A stretch of 64,000 nt of DNA from Drosophila pseudoobscura (taxonomy: Eukaryota; Arthropoda; Insecta; Diptera; Drosophilidae): NCBI RefSeq assembly GCF_009870125.1, contig NC_046679.1, positions 25,110,001 through 25,174,000 of the forward strand, given 5' to 3'. Below are positions 24,108-38,234 of the stretch, piece after piece. The first letter of the stretch is position 1. Each line of letters begins with the position of its first letter. Position numbers and translations under genes: made by a program. Below the pieces are notes generated by a model. That model made no database searches, was not told where the DNA came from, and worked only from the letters and a program-made list of their open reading frames with translations.

Positions 24108-24974
24108 CGCGCACGCATCGCTCGTTTTGTTTATATTGCAAATTGTGAAATAGTGATGGCCCAAAGACCAACTATCGAATTATGATGAGCAGGATCTGTG
24201 TTTGGTAAAAACCCAGTGCTGTCAACTGTTAGACCAAAAATAGCTGTTTTTGTTGCAAATTTGAAACACATGGCTAAATTTAAAACTAAACAGTTAATTT
24301 TTTGTCAGAATCGGACCTATAGCTTATTATCGGACTTATTGTACCATTGTACCAAATGTATTTAGGCATTGCCTGCGCAACAAGTATCTGTAAATAATTT
24401 AAATATATTCCATTATTAAATGGCCATCCTATTCCTGACCTTGGATTTACCTATGTTGACCTGGGGTAAGACGTGAAAACTTCAGCCCAAGACGGCCAAT
24501 AGCTATATAACCATATGCAAAAGCAAATTAGCAATCAAACTTGAAAAATATCCAAAAACTAGCTATAATAGCTGATTTGGTAACACTGGATATGAGTCAT
24601 AACCATCGATACATATCGGAACATATCTATTGAAACAAGGAGCGGCAGAAGTTCAAATTTGACTAAAGTGTATTGTCCTAATTGCAACACTGTTGACGCG
24701 GACATGTAGAATTCCGAGAGAAAAAATTAGCCCAACTGGTTTGAGAGACCACCTCTCGCACGAAATCATTCGTATTTCCCCATAATTTCAAACAAATATT
24801 TAGCAAGACAACGATACATTCAAACTATCGGGAGAAGAGCTGTAACTGATGACTGGCAATCGGCCATCGCTGTTGGTTTGTGCAACAACAAAAGAAAAGA
24901 AAGAAAAAAAAACGCGTAGAAGGGAAGTTGGCTCATTAAATTAACAAAATTCGCTGTAAATGCGTTAACATAAC
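24108..24974. promoter_or_regulatory. Divergent promoter region, Pbp95 / UBAP1-like
   Basis: 867 bp separate two divergent ATGs. The region is AT-rich and holds a DRE-like CATCGATA at 24604-24611 and a GGTAACACT resembling the fly Motif 1 core near 24590. No gene or repeat element is clear. Both genes are expected to be housekeeping, which suits a dispersed, TATA-less promoter. Confidence 0.4.
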
Positions 24975-26673
24975 ATGGACGATGTCCCGGTCAAGATAGT
25001 TGAACGCTATAAACCTCCGCCACCCGTTTACCAGCTGCCACAAACGACTGTGAACCGATTGGGACAATACAAAGAAAACTTCTACGAAGATCAGCCTGAC
25101 TACCACTATGACTTCCAACTGGAGCGCGCTGTTCTGGACAAGGCGCACCGTTGGCATCAGCTACGCCAGCAGCAGAGGAAGGACCGGGAAAAGCGCCAGG
25201 AGCGACGCAAGGTGGAGCGTCAGCGCGAGGTGGAGGCCAAGCAGAAGGAAATGCTCGGAGCTGTCGACTACCCCAGTGCCGACGATTTGTCATCATCCGA
25301 TGACGAGGAGAAGGTGGAGGTGGTGGAGGAAAACAAACAACAGCCGCCTCCGCGGCAGCCACACCAGCTAGAGCCGGAACAATCTGAGTCACACGACTCC
25401 CACGAACCAAAGTCAATAATCTTGTGCAATTTTCACAACATTTTGCAGCCGACGATCCTAAGCACGGCGCCAGTGGCCATCGCTCAGACTTTGCACAAGC
25501 GTAACAGCTCGCTTAACTATGCCGACTTCGAGTACAATATGAACTCAACGCCCTTTGATAATATTGAATTGAAGACCATCAACGATTTGGATGTCCTCGC
25601 GCAGGTGCTGCATCAGACCAAGCTCCAAGAGCAGAAGGAGCAACGGCAGCTCCAGCTGCAAGCGGAACAGGTTGAGAAGGGGGAGCAGGAGCAGGACCAG
25701 GAGGAGGATGTGAAGCAGGATCAAGAGCAGAAAACGATGCCAGCTCCTGCTGCGTTGACCGTAACGACGTTGGCGGAAACCAAAGCGACGCTCGACAGCG
25801 TCAATTTCCATGTTCACTGTGATGATGACAATGCCTACAAGCATGAAGATAGTAACAACATTCCAGCCAGTGGCCAGGCGCAAACTGTAAACACGTCCCT
25901 CTATCAGACGCCTCTTTATAGCGTTTCGCAGCAGCAGCAGACGCAGTCCCAGCCGCAGCAGAATCAGGAGCAGGCGCACTTCCAGGTAAGAAAACTACCG
26001 TTACCGAGTGTCACACAAAGTCTATATCATGGATTGACATTTCAGGTGTACCATATGCAAGGCTATAGCCATCCCTACTATCCCCAACAGCAGCAGCTCT
26101 ACCACAATCAGAATAACTATTACGCTAATGGCTTTGGCACGCCCAACCATGTGATGCCGTCGCCATCTGTCTTGGCTCTGAGCCAGGCGGAGGCAGAGGC
26201 GGCCACCAAGTCGAAGAGTGTTCCCGACATCCTGCGAGAGCTGAAAACAGAGCTGCAGCAGGCGGAAAAACGCCGCACCCGCCTACACAGTCACAATGAG
26301 GAGCAGCAGAAGCCACATCTCCCATTGACTTCGCCACAGCGACTGGAGCAGACGGAGAAGATGGACAACCACACCTTTGGAGAGCTGGCTGGGCCGGCAC
26401 AGAAACTAGTAAAACGCATTAGCAGCATGGGATTTCCTCTGGAGCGTGTCGCCAAGGTCGTCAGTCTGTGTGGCATCGACGACAAGAAGGTGCGGACGAT
26501 GAGTGTTAGAATCCTCCCCAGCACTAATCTCCTTCTATCCTTCGCAGATAATCGAACACCTCATCCCCCTGGGCGAACTAATGGATCTCGGCTTCGACGA
26601 AACGAAAATCTCGGCGGCGCTTCTAAAGTTCGACAACAATAAGGACAAGGCGCTGGACTATTTAATCAATTAG
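24975..26673 (+). CDS. UBAP1: UBAP1-like ESCRT-I subunit
   Basis: UBAP1 joins ESCRT-I and binds ubiquitinated cargo at multivesicular endosomes. Exons: 24975-25985, 26046-26489 and 26548-26673, separated by 60 and 58 bp introns, giving 526 residues. The N terminus has the UMA-type motif: MDDVPVKI...RYKPPPPVYQLP, then YHYDFQLERAVL. A charged coiled coil (about residues 55-95, KDREKRQERRKVERQREVE) follows. The middle is Gln-rich and low complexity. The C terminus holds tandem UBA-like helices (LVKRISSMGFPLERVAKVV, then ELMDLGFDETKISAALLKF and DNNKDKALDYLIN). The continuous frame to 26642 reads through the last intron and gives the wrong tail. The 26490 donor (AAG|GTGCGG) is weak but is the only one giving the conserved UBA sequence at a normal intron length. 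AATAAA is at 26910-26915. Confidence 0.85.
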
Positions 26674-26959
26674 TTAATTTGAAAATCTAACCATCCGCAT
26701 CCATATTCCAAGCCGCCCGCAACCCGATAGACGCCAGGCTCTGTTGAATGTGTTTTTTTAATTCTCGTGAGATATTCTTTGCATAAGTTGAGAGAGTGCG
26801 CGGCAGTTTACAGAGAAGAGGGCACATCAAAGAAAGCTAATGCTAAGCAGCGCCTAAAGGTATTTCTATAACATCATCGAAGCAGTAGCAGCACTTGCAG
26901 AAATACCAGAATAAATATATATATAAGTTCATAAAGTATACACAAGTTGTTTGTGCGAC

Positions 26960-28350
26960 TCAATTCATGCCCAGCATCAGCAGATTGATGGCATGCTCCA
27001 CGTTGCCATCGGCCATGGTCAGATAGTTGACGTTCTGTGTGTGATTGATGAAGCCCATCGCGGCCATAGTGCGCAGCTGCTCGGTGAAGCGATGACGGCG
27101 ATAGCACCGAGGCAGGACATCGCTGTCGTCTCCACCAGCCGCGTCGTCGTCGTCGTCTACATCGTCGGTCGATGCCTCGGCTCCTGCAGAGGCCTCTACT
27201 TCCATGCTCTCCGCTGGCTGCTGGGCCAGCGACTGAAAAGCCCTGGCCAGCTCATTGCGAAACAGCTCCGAGGAAATGGAACTGCTGCCGCTAGCTCCTA
27301 GAGCAGAATTGCTACTACTACTACCGGCAATGGGGGCCGAGGTGGTGCGTGGCCTCTCATCGCCCTGCTGGGCTTCATCCGCGTTCCGCTGGGCGATGTT
27401 CGACAGCGAATTAAACGAGGTTACATTGGCTAGAGCATTGGCCAGTTGCTGACGGCTGATCTGCCGGATATTGGCCAGCTCATCGCGACGATTAGCGGCG
27501 GCGGCCACCATTCCACTGCTTCCGCTGCTGCTGCTTCCGGCGCCCAGGGAGTTCTCCTCCTCCGACGAGGTGGTGGACTCGGAGGCCGCCTGCTCTTGAA
27601 CTACGGTCATTGAAGAGTGAGATTGATCGTCAGAAAAAAGCACAAGGGAAAAAGAATTGACTTACATTGGGTGGCGGAGCTGTTCCGAGCCAGCTCCTTG
27701 CGTATGGTTTCCACGATGAAAGGGGCCGCGTCGCAGATCAGGGGATATTCGCGCACCAGATTCTGCACCACCTCCGGCTCGTGCAACATGTTGAACAGCA
27801 CAGAGTCGCGAATCAGGGCCTGTGCACCCAGGTTGCGACGAAATTCCGGATACTCGGCCAGGATCGTTTGCAGAATGTTGAATCTGCAGCTGACACTGAC
27901 CTGCAGGTGCGAGGTCAGGGAGAAGAGCTCCTGTATGAGCTTCGTGTTGATCTCGGATGCCGCTGGCGGAACATACGGCGTGTAACGCGTCGTTTTTCGG
28001 AAGCAGTGGATCACGGCATTCGGTTTGATAGCCTTGCTAAGAGTCTGCACATCGTCGAGTACTTGGCCATGATGGCAGATTTCTGCAGATTGGGGCAGAT
28101 CGCAATGTGTAAGGCAAGGTAGATGCGTAGATGATGAGTGAGCACAATCTTAATGGCGATGCGCAATGCGTATGCGTCGTTATGTGCAACGCCGTGTCGG
28201 TCACTCACCCAATTCGCTGGCATCGTACTGCAGTTGAAGCTCCTTTGTGACGATTGTCTTCAAGTAGGCCACGTTTTGCTCCAGATCGATGTTGTGCAAA
28301 GGATGAACATCGCTCAGTTTGTTCTTGAGCAGGGCGTAAACTGTATGCAT
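26960..28350 (-). CDS. UBL7: UBL7-like ubiquitin-like/UBA protein
   Basis: Exons 28350-28209, 28082-27666 and 27600-26960 (introns 126 and 65 bp) give 399 residues. Residues about 1-78 form a ubiquitin-like domain across the first junction, with ICHHGQVLDDVQTLSKAI and NAVIHCFRK, corresponding to the YCGRKLKDDQTL strand of UBL7. Next comes a helical segment (LNILQTILAEYPEF-like, VLFNMLHEPEVVQNLVREYP) resembling the middle of UBL7. A Ser-rich linker follows with SRQQLANALANV and LFRNELARAFQSLA. A C-terminal UBA ends the protein (RTMAAMGF...GNVEHAINLLMLGMN). An acidic Asp run lies before the UBA. Such UBL-UBA proteins shuttle ubiquitinated cargo, but the role of UBL7 is poorly known. The tail is convergent with UBAP1. 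A ubiquilin is less likely because the STI1 repeats are absent. Confidence 0.8.
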
Positions 28351-29300
28351 TGTTCGTTCTTCAGGCTAGTGCAAAAAATATTTGTTTGTGTCGGGGGTAC
28401 GGGTGCTTGCTTCTATTCCAGTGTAACCGCGAATTTATCGTTAAAACAAACCATCCGACCCTCAGAAATATACCAAAATATACCGTCAATATACTGACAC
28501 ATTCAAGTTCTATTTTACATATTGCTCGTTTTTGATATTCCGTGGAATATTACTAGCTATATAGAACCCACAGCCATGCCCACATAATTGTATCCGATTA
28601 GTGAATCTATTTTCTAATTGACTGGTTTATTTTAAACACTTGCTTTTATTGCATTTTGCGTATAAAGAGGTTTTAGCGAACGAGGTCAAAGCAAAAAAAC
28701 GAAAGAGGATAGTCGTTTCTATTGCCTACGGGGAATTGAACCTACCTCACTATTGTCCCATTCAGCAACGATCGCTTGTTTTAAGTCCTTCAAGTCCTGC
28801 CTTGTGTAGGCATAAACTTTGGCTGCAAAGAAGCCCCACAGAACTTCAATTTGATTTAAGTCCGGACTCATTGAATCCCACTTTATCAACGGTTTATTGT
28901 GGGTCTCAAAATAGCTCGTTGAGACCCGGGAAAAATGAATTGGCGAAGTGTATGCCGAATGTTGCGCACATGAGTCTGGCCCATTGTTGCCTCATCCTTA
29001 AGCTAGCCCGCTAAATCGGTAGGCCTTTCGAATAATCAGTACATATTTGACTTTTCAAAACCTATAGGATTTAGGCGGCAGCACAAGCTAGAAGAAGGCC
29101 AATCTCAGTAGAGGAAGCTGATCGATCACCAAATGCCGGTCCTATGCTGGCCAGGATGTGGTCTGTGCTTTTAGCTACCACTCACATATTGGGTGAGTAG
29201 GAGTTTCTACAGTTACCGTTCGCACCTCTATAGTAACCGATTTACTCCACGCAACAGCGTCCCACGTAGTAGCCGAGTAGAAAACACTCGTTTGTGAAAT
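28351..29300. other. Intergenic region with transposon remains
   Basis: The region lies between the divergent UBL7-like and acylphosphatase genes. The first 300 bp are AT-rich and presumably promoter. A decayed Tc1-type transposase occupies about 28700-28995 and is listed separately. The final 250 bp before 29301 carry no recognised element. Confidence 0.5.
28700..28995 (-). mobile_element. Decayed Tc1/mariner-superfamily transposase fragment
   Basis: Read on the minus strand, 28880-28700 translates to WDSMSPDLNQIEVLWGFFA followed by KVYAYTRQDLKDLKQAIV, AEWDN and SIPRR then a stop. This is the C-terminal part of a Tc1-like transposase: the (W)PSQSPDLNPIENLW block carrying the last catalytic acid, then the conserved EEWNK and PRR end. 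Upstream (28881-28995) the match continues (YFETHNKPLIKW) but needs at least one frameshift. No intact N terminus or terminal inverted repeats could be found, so it is inactive. Confidence 0.75.
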
Positions 29301-29929
29301 ATGTCGTCTAAGGAAACACAAACAGATCCGAAAAGGAGCAAAAAGATAGCTGAGGAAGAACCAAAATCAACTAAGAATGTGACCACACAAACTACGCTAG
29401 AGGTGAAGCCGAAACCAGCGCAACCAGCTGCACAGTTGATTCAAAAGATATTAGATTGCCAATTTGAAATATTCGGTATTGTGCAAGGTGAGCTAAAGCC
29501 AACACATCCGCAATATTAGAACACAACCAAAGTCAGTTCCTTTGCAGGGGTCTCCTTTCGAATGGTAAGATTCCGATCAATGGCATTCACATTGGTAAAA
29601 TAGTTACATTCGCTTTTTTTACTGATTTACTATTTTACTAAAGTATACGATGCGAAGGGCTGAGAAGCTAGGGGTGCGGGGTTGGTGCATGAACACCCCA
29701 CGCAATACTTTCACGGGCCAAATCCAGGGCTATGAACCAGCATTTGAGGCAATGTATGCGGAAAAAGCCGCAAACTACGTACATACCAATACTTAAATAT
29801 TCTCCCTGCAGGCGTCTCTGGCTAGAGCACACTGGCAGCCCCACGAGTCGGATTGACAAGTGTATTTTTGGCACCACCAATATATTGCAAGAATTTACAT
29901 TTGATTCGTTTACTATTCGAAACGAATAA
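29301..29929 (+). CDS. Acylphosphatase with N-terminal extension
   Basis: Acylphosphatase hydrolyses carboxyl-phosphate bonds such as acetyl phosphate. Four exons, 29301-29487, 29548-29564 (17 nt only), 29644-29753 and 29812-29929, splice in phase to 143 residues. The catalytic block is intact: FGIVQGVSFRMYT carries Arg67 and GVRGWCMNT carries Asn85, 18 residues apart as in the human enzyme (Arg23/Asn41). The end, SPTSRIDKCIF...FTFDSFTIRNE, matches the family. Residues 1-45 are an extra, charged, low-complexity tail absent from the usual 98-100 residue enzyme. It contains KETQT and VTTQT. Drosophila has several acylphosphatase paralogues and I cannot say which this is. The 17 nt exon makes automatic models fail here. 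Confidence 0.88.
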
Positions 29930-31079
29930 TATTTTTGATTGTATCATTAAAATAGCATACCCGTTGAGGGTGTTCTTACATTCGATTTCGCTCAGTCTGC
30001 AATGTGGTTGAGCAATGCAATGACAAAACTCAAATTATTGTATTGGACATTTGAAATTAGAACTCCGAACTGATTAACTGCAAAAACAGAGACAGCCTCA
30101 TGATAAAAGCATCTTGACTCTCCAGATATAACCGATTGTTATACCTTGTAGATACAATTTTGCTGCCTGGTTAGTGTGCCATCGTTTTGCCACAAAAAGT
30201 GCTTCGGTTCTTCGACTGATACCCTAGCCGGTAAATGTGCCTGGAGACGGCTACGAAAACTAATTTCGGTTTTTGTCTGTCATGCTATCGGCTCTTTTCT
30301 CACCAAAGTTAGCAGTCTAATTTCATATGACCATAAAAGACGTTGCACTTGGAACTATCGTTGTATCGAGATATCGCTATATAAAAATCGGCCGGATAAT
30401 GTGGCCAAGCTTAAATTTGAAAAAATACCACCGGGATATCATTCATTGTTTTAATTTACCTGGCCGAACCAAAATAATTAAATAAATATAATTAAATTAA
30501 GTAAAAAAAATAGCCAGCATTCAACTCGGTGCATCTGAATAGAACTCTGAACGCCAGCGCTTTAGCTAGGCCGTAAACGCCGTCGCACGGTGCGACTTTC
30601 ACTTTTTCCTTTTTGCAAAAGAGAAGATATAAAAAAAACAACAACAATATACAGACGACTACGAAGAGCAGAGCAGAAAGACAAGACAGAAAAAGAAAGG
30701 AAGAAGAAAAAGCCGAGCCAGCATGAGTGTGGAAAATACAAGACGAGACAACGAAACAAATGCTATGCGATCCAGTTAAGAAAATCTCTTCGATTCGAGC
30801 CCAGAGCTGCTGCGTTAAGGCGAATGTTAAGCAAAATATAAACAAACCATCAGCACTGCCAGCCAGCGTGTGAGGAGCGTTCGGTGTCTGTGAGTGTGTG
30901 AGTGTTATTGTGTTCGTGTGTTCCGTGCACGTGTGTGCGTGCGCTAGTGAGAATTTAAAAAATCGGAAGAGGGCCAGCATTTCTGTGTGGCTGTGGTGTG
31001 TACGTGGTCGGAGCTGCTTAAATTGGGTCAAATTTTGGAATTGCAGCACTAGAGAGCACCCGGAGAAGAGTCAGTGAGG
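29930..31079 (+). promoter_or_regulatory. Upstream region and 5' UTR of DPP8/9
   Basis: No gene is supported. The first 500 bp are AT-rich; from about 30540 the sequence has the purine-rich, CA-rich character of a Drosophila leader (AACAACAAT, AAAGAAAGGAAG). A GT-rich stretch lies near 30890-30935. The leader ends at the ATG at 31080. An upstream in-frame GTG at 31074 is not needed. Confidence 0.4.
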
Positions 31080-34906
<3,827 letters not shown>

Positions 34907-36180
34907 GATTCAAAAAGCAACACACGAAACAAGATTACCAGCTAAGGCAGTAGCAGCAGCAGCAGCAGCAACAGCAGCACTCCCCAGCGTCCCATCCCCT
35001 CCTCTCCCATTCAATTAGTTTTACACCATTGTCTTTGTTTTAATTTAATATTTTTGTTGTTCTAATACTTGTTTTTATATGATAAAGAAACGAGAAAAAA
35101 CAAACATTATTCGATTTGTAGTAGCGTACGTAGCGTATAACTTAGAAACTTAGAAAGAAAAGATTTAAACTGTAAGTATCCGAAGGAAAGAAACAATTTG
35201 TTTGGACACTCGAAGACGCTCCCTCCCGCACTCTACTCTGCCCGCCCCAAGCCGCATACTGTAATTAATTTGTATTTATACATAGGTTCTATCCGACTTC
35301 TATTCCTTCTCCTATACCCACTATCCTATTCATATTTCATCATTTTTTGTATCATTTGCGCAATTGTAAATTTATCCTTTTTTAAATTTCTAATCTTAAG
35401 TTTTGTTCTAGTGTATGTGAGTGCGTGTGCGCGTGTGTGTGTGCGTGCTAGAGTGTGTTCCTAAAAAAATAAGAAAGAAAGAAAAAAACCTTCAACTTGT
35501 CATGCCCGTGGAGCAGGCCATCAATTAAATATATATATACACGAATATATCTCTTCGATTAACAATTTGCAATATACATACATAAATCGTTAAATGAGTT
35601 ACTCAAGAATCGGCGTTTGCCAGAAATATGAAATATATATATGTATTAATGTATGGCTCTATATAAAATAATCAATATTTGTACAACAATACAATCTGAT
35701 AATACATACGAGTATATGTATATTTATTGTTTAACAATTAAATAAACAGTTGTGTGTAATCCCCACTGTCTTCTCATTGTACTGCGGTGCCTGGCCTGGC
35801 GCTTGTTTATTGGGGTATTCGAGAACGTTAAGAAAACGCATATACAGAGAAGGATATGGTAAGGGACACTCTTACTTAAGAGGACTTAAAACCTTTATCA
35901 ACAATTATTAAAATATTATCAAGAAGAGCTGCAAGGCCCAATCAATGGCAAAGAAAGTCAATCCCTTGGATTTTCTTCCCAACATGTCTTTTATCCCAAA
36001 CCAGACTCAGTTTTACGTGCCAGGAGCTTACCGCACTTCAAAAGTTTTCCTTTCCAGATTCCACACAAATTGAAGCAGCAGCTATGTCTACAAATAATCA
36101 AGCCAACCCAGATGTCCGATGCTGTGCTCCGCTCCAGATACGACACAACCTGACGCAGTAGCATCGATACCATCCACACA
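34907..36180. other. 3' UTR of DPP8/9 and following intergenic DNA
   Basis: After the stop at 34906 there is a CAG repeat (about 34950-34979), then AT-rich sequence with several possible polyadenylation signals; AATAAA at 35741-35746 is the best. A GT/GC-rich patch (35415-35460) is present. From 35770 to 36180 there is no recognised gene. Confidence 0.5.
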
Positions 36181-36273
36181 ACTATGTGCTTTATTGAAAT
36201 TATTGGATAGTTAAAGGTACTATTTCACATACAATAAATGCCATCTGGTCTTGGTGTGGTTGGGTTACAATGT

Positions 36274-36855
36274 TATTCCAAATCGCTACTGCCCGAGTGT
36301 TCTTTCTCGTTATGAATCCAGCTGGAAAGCAGACGACTGGACCAATCGCTGTTCCAGTCGCTGGCGTCACTGACTTCGGACATTGTTGGTGGCAGCTCTT
36401 ACCGTGTTGCCTCTACAACCATTAGCACTCTATTGTATTGGTATTTTGGAAGGGTTAGAGCCTGGTCATGTGGATTACGCCTAGTAGAGCCTCTACTAGC
36501 ATGACGATCTCGTCTTGATTGGAAGGATACCAGGTATTATCAGGTGATTCTGGTGCTTCAGCTCAGCTGCTTTCTGCGACGTGACTTTTAGGTGTCCTGT
36601 GTCTTCAACTGGCTTGTCGGCTAGCTGCAGAGCCTCCTAACACGGCACTTCAACCGCCATCTTTTCTTTTGGCTCCTGTGGCATCATCGTACCTTCACCT
36701 GCCGTTTCGGTGGATTCCTTTTGCTGCTCGAAGACCTCCCTTGCTGGATCAAAAGGAGATGGTATCAAACTGCTGGTTTTTCAGCTCATTTTACTCACTT
36801 TCTGCTGCTGCCTGCGGTAAAGAGCATCCTTGATTAGAACAAAGGGTATTTTCAT
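36274..36855 (-). pseudogene. Broken protein-coding gene, family not recognised
   Basis: On the minus strand an ATG at 36855 opens MKIPFVLIKDALYRRQQQK and runs to a perfect donor (AAA|GTGAGT, exon end 36799). A 55 bp intron ends in TTTTGATCCAG (exon resumes at 36743). The following exon reads coding-like (EVFEQQKESTETAGEG, MMPQEPKEKMAVEVPC), but in a phase that does not match exon 1. It is then cut by a TAG, shifts frame near 36550, and has further stops near 36410. A last open piece (MSEVSDASDWNSDWSSRLLS) ends at a TAA at 36274. A polyadenylation signal (AATAAA on the minus strand, plus-strand 36190-36195) follows at the right distance. Splice sites, codon pattern and poly(A) site remain while the frame is broken, so I call a recent pseudogene. 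Confidence 0.5.
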
Positions 36856-38234
36856 TTTAACAGAGTTCTGGACTTGTTGCGTGTTGAGTGAGATTCGTTG
36901 GGATGAACAAAAATTTGAAAATACCGGAGGAACTGGCATCGATATTTTGATCCGATATTATTTTCGAAATTTAGTGAATTGTAACGAAATATTAGTTTCA
37001 AAATTGGAGTTCTTGTATTCGAATTGGTGCAAAAGTAATACAGAAAAATTGTACAAATTATTGTTTATTTCTGCGATATATCGATCTATCGCACAAATCC
37101 CTAAGAGGCGAAGGAATTTTCGAGAAAATCATAATTATGAACAACAATCAGCATTTCGGTGGCCAGGTAAGTACTTTTTCCACTTCATAATTCAAATTCT
37201 CCGCATATTTCATGCAGCTGAAAGGCATAGAAATACATAGAAATTTTAATTAATACGTTCATTCTGCAACGGCCATCAGCCACGGACACAGCAAACAGGC
37301 AAAATATCAGAACAGTAAGCATACATTTAACATACAAAAACATTGACTCCATTATCACAGCTATTTTTGCAGTCTTATATGTTTTCCCCTTTATGTAGAT
37401 ACATTTGTTCCCAGGGGACCCACGTAATCTCCATCCGTTCGGATTCGTATATATTCCTATGTAGCAAGCCTTTGAAAAAGTTTCGATTGTTAAAAGTCAT
37501 TTTTGAGTATGGTTATTCAATATCAACTTGGGTTGCCAAGCATTAGTATTTGTCTGTTCCTTAAAAAAGAAAAGTATAGTTTCAAGATTTGAATAAATTG
37601 TTGAAAAGTTTTTGCCAGTTATCGCATTATTGTATCGCCGCGAATTCTTATCGGTTGCTACCTTGAATTTTGTAAGCCGGCCGGCAGACTATAATGCAAA
37701 ATCTACTAGCGAAATTCGACATTTAGGCATTTTCCAGTGGATTTCAGGTCAAATCTAGCTAAATTCAGCGAATTTCGCCCTTGGTCTGAAATTAAATTAT
37801 TTTCTCAAGTTGCTTGAATCGCGTGCGATAGTTGCGTCTGCATATCGATAGGGAGCGAAGACAGTGGAAATAGAAAACACAGAAAACCGACTCCATAGTG
37901 AAGCGTGCTCGTAAGAAAAATCGGCGAGGTAAGGAAATAAAAGCGGCTAAGAAAATTGAGAATTTTCCCTGAGGAGAGCAGTGCATTTTAGTGAATTAAT
38001 TTTTTGGAAAATGTTTGTGCACAGATAATACTATTTGCGTTTTTCATTTCCCAGTTAAACCATTCGAAGACGCACAGTGAAAGACGCAATCGTAAAGAAG
38101 CGAAATTTGCTTGCGTGTGTGTGTATTGGTAGGGGACGCCACTGCAGAGCCGAGAGAGCGCGCGCATTCCGCGAAGAGACGTCTTGCCGCAAGAAAACAC
38201 GAACAGCAGCAGCAACAGCAACAGCAAAGCAGCC
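36856..38234 (+). promoter_or_regulatory. Intergenic region and D1 promoter/5' UTR
   Basis: AT-rich to about 37780. A perfect DREF element, TATCGATA, at 37843-37850 lies about 390 bp before the D1 start codon. The last 250 bp are a typical leader ending in AGCAGCAACAGC. An isolated possible coding start with a good donor (37137-37166) is discussed under findings. Confidence 0.45.
37843..37850. promoter_or_regulatory. DREF element (DRE) upstream of D1
   Basis: The 8 bp palindrome TATCGATA matches the DRE consensus exactly and stands in the position expected for the D1 promoter. DRE sites are common at proliferation-linked Drosophila promoters, which suits a chromatin protein. Function here is inferred from sequence alone. 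Confidence 0.5.

Noticed and set aside
30176-30454. 92-residue plus-strand frame upstream of DPP8/9
   Set aside because: No recognisable content, non-coding base composition, and no supporting context.
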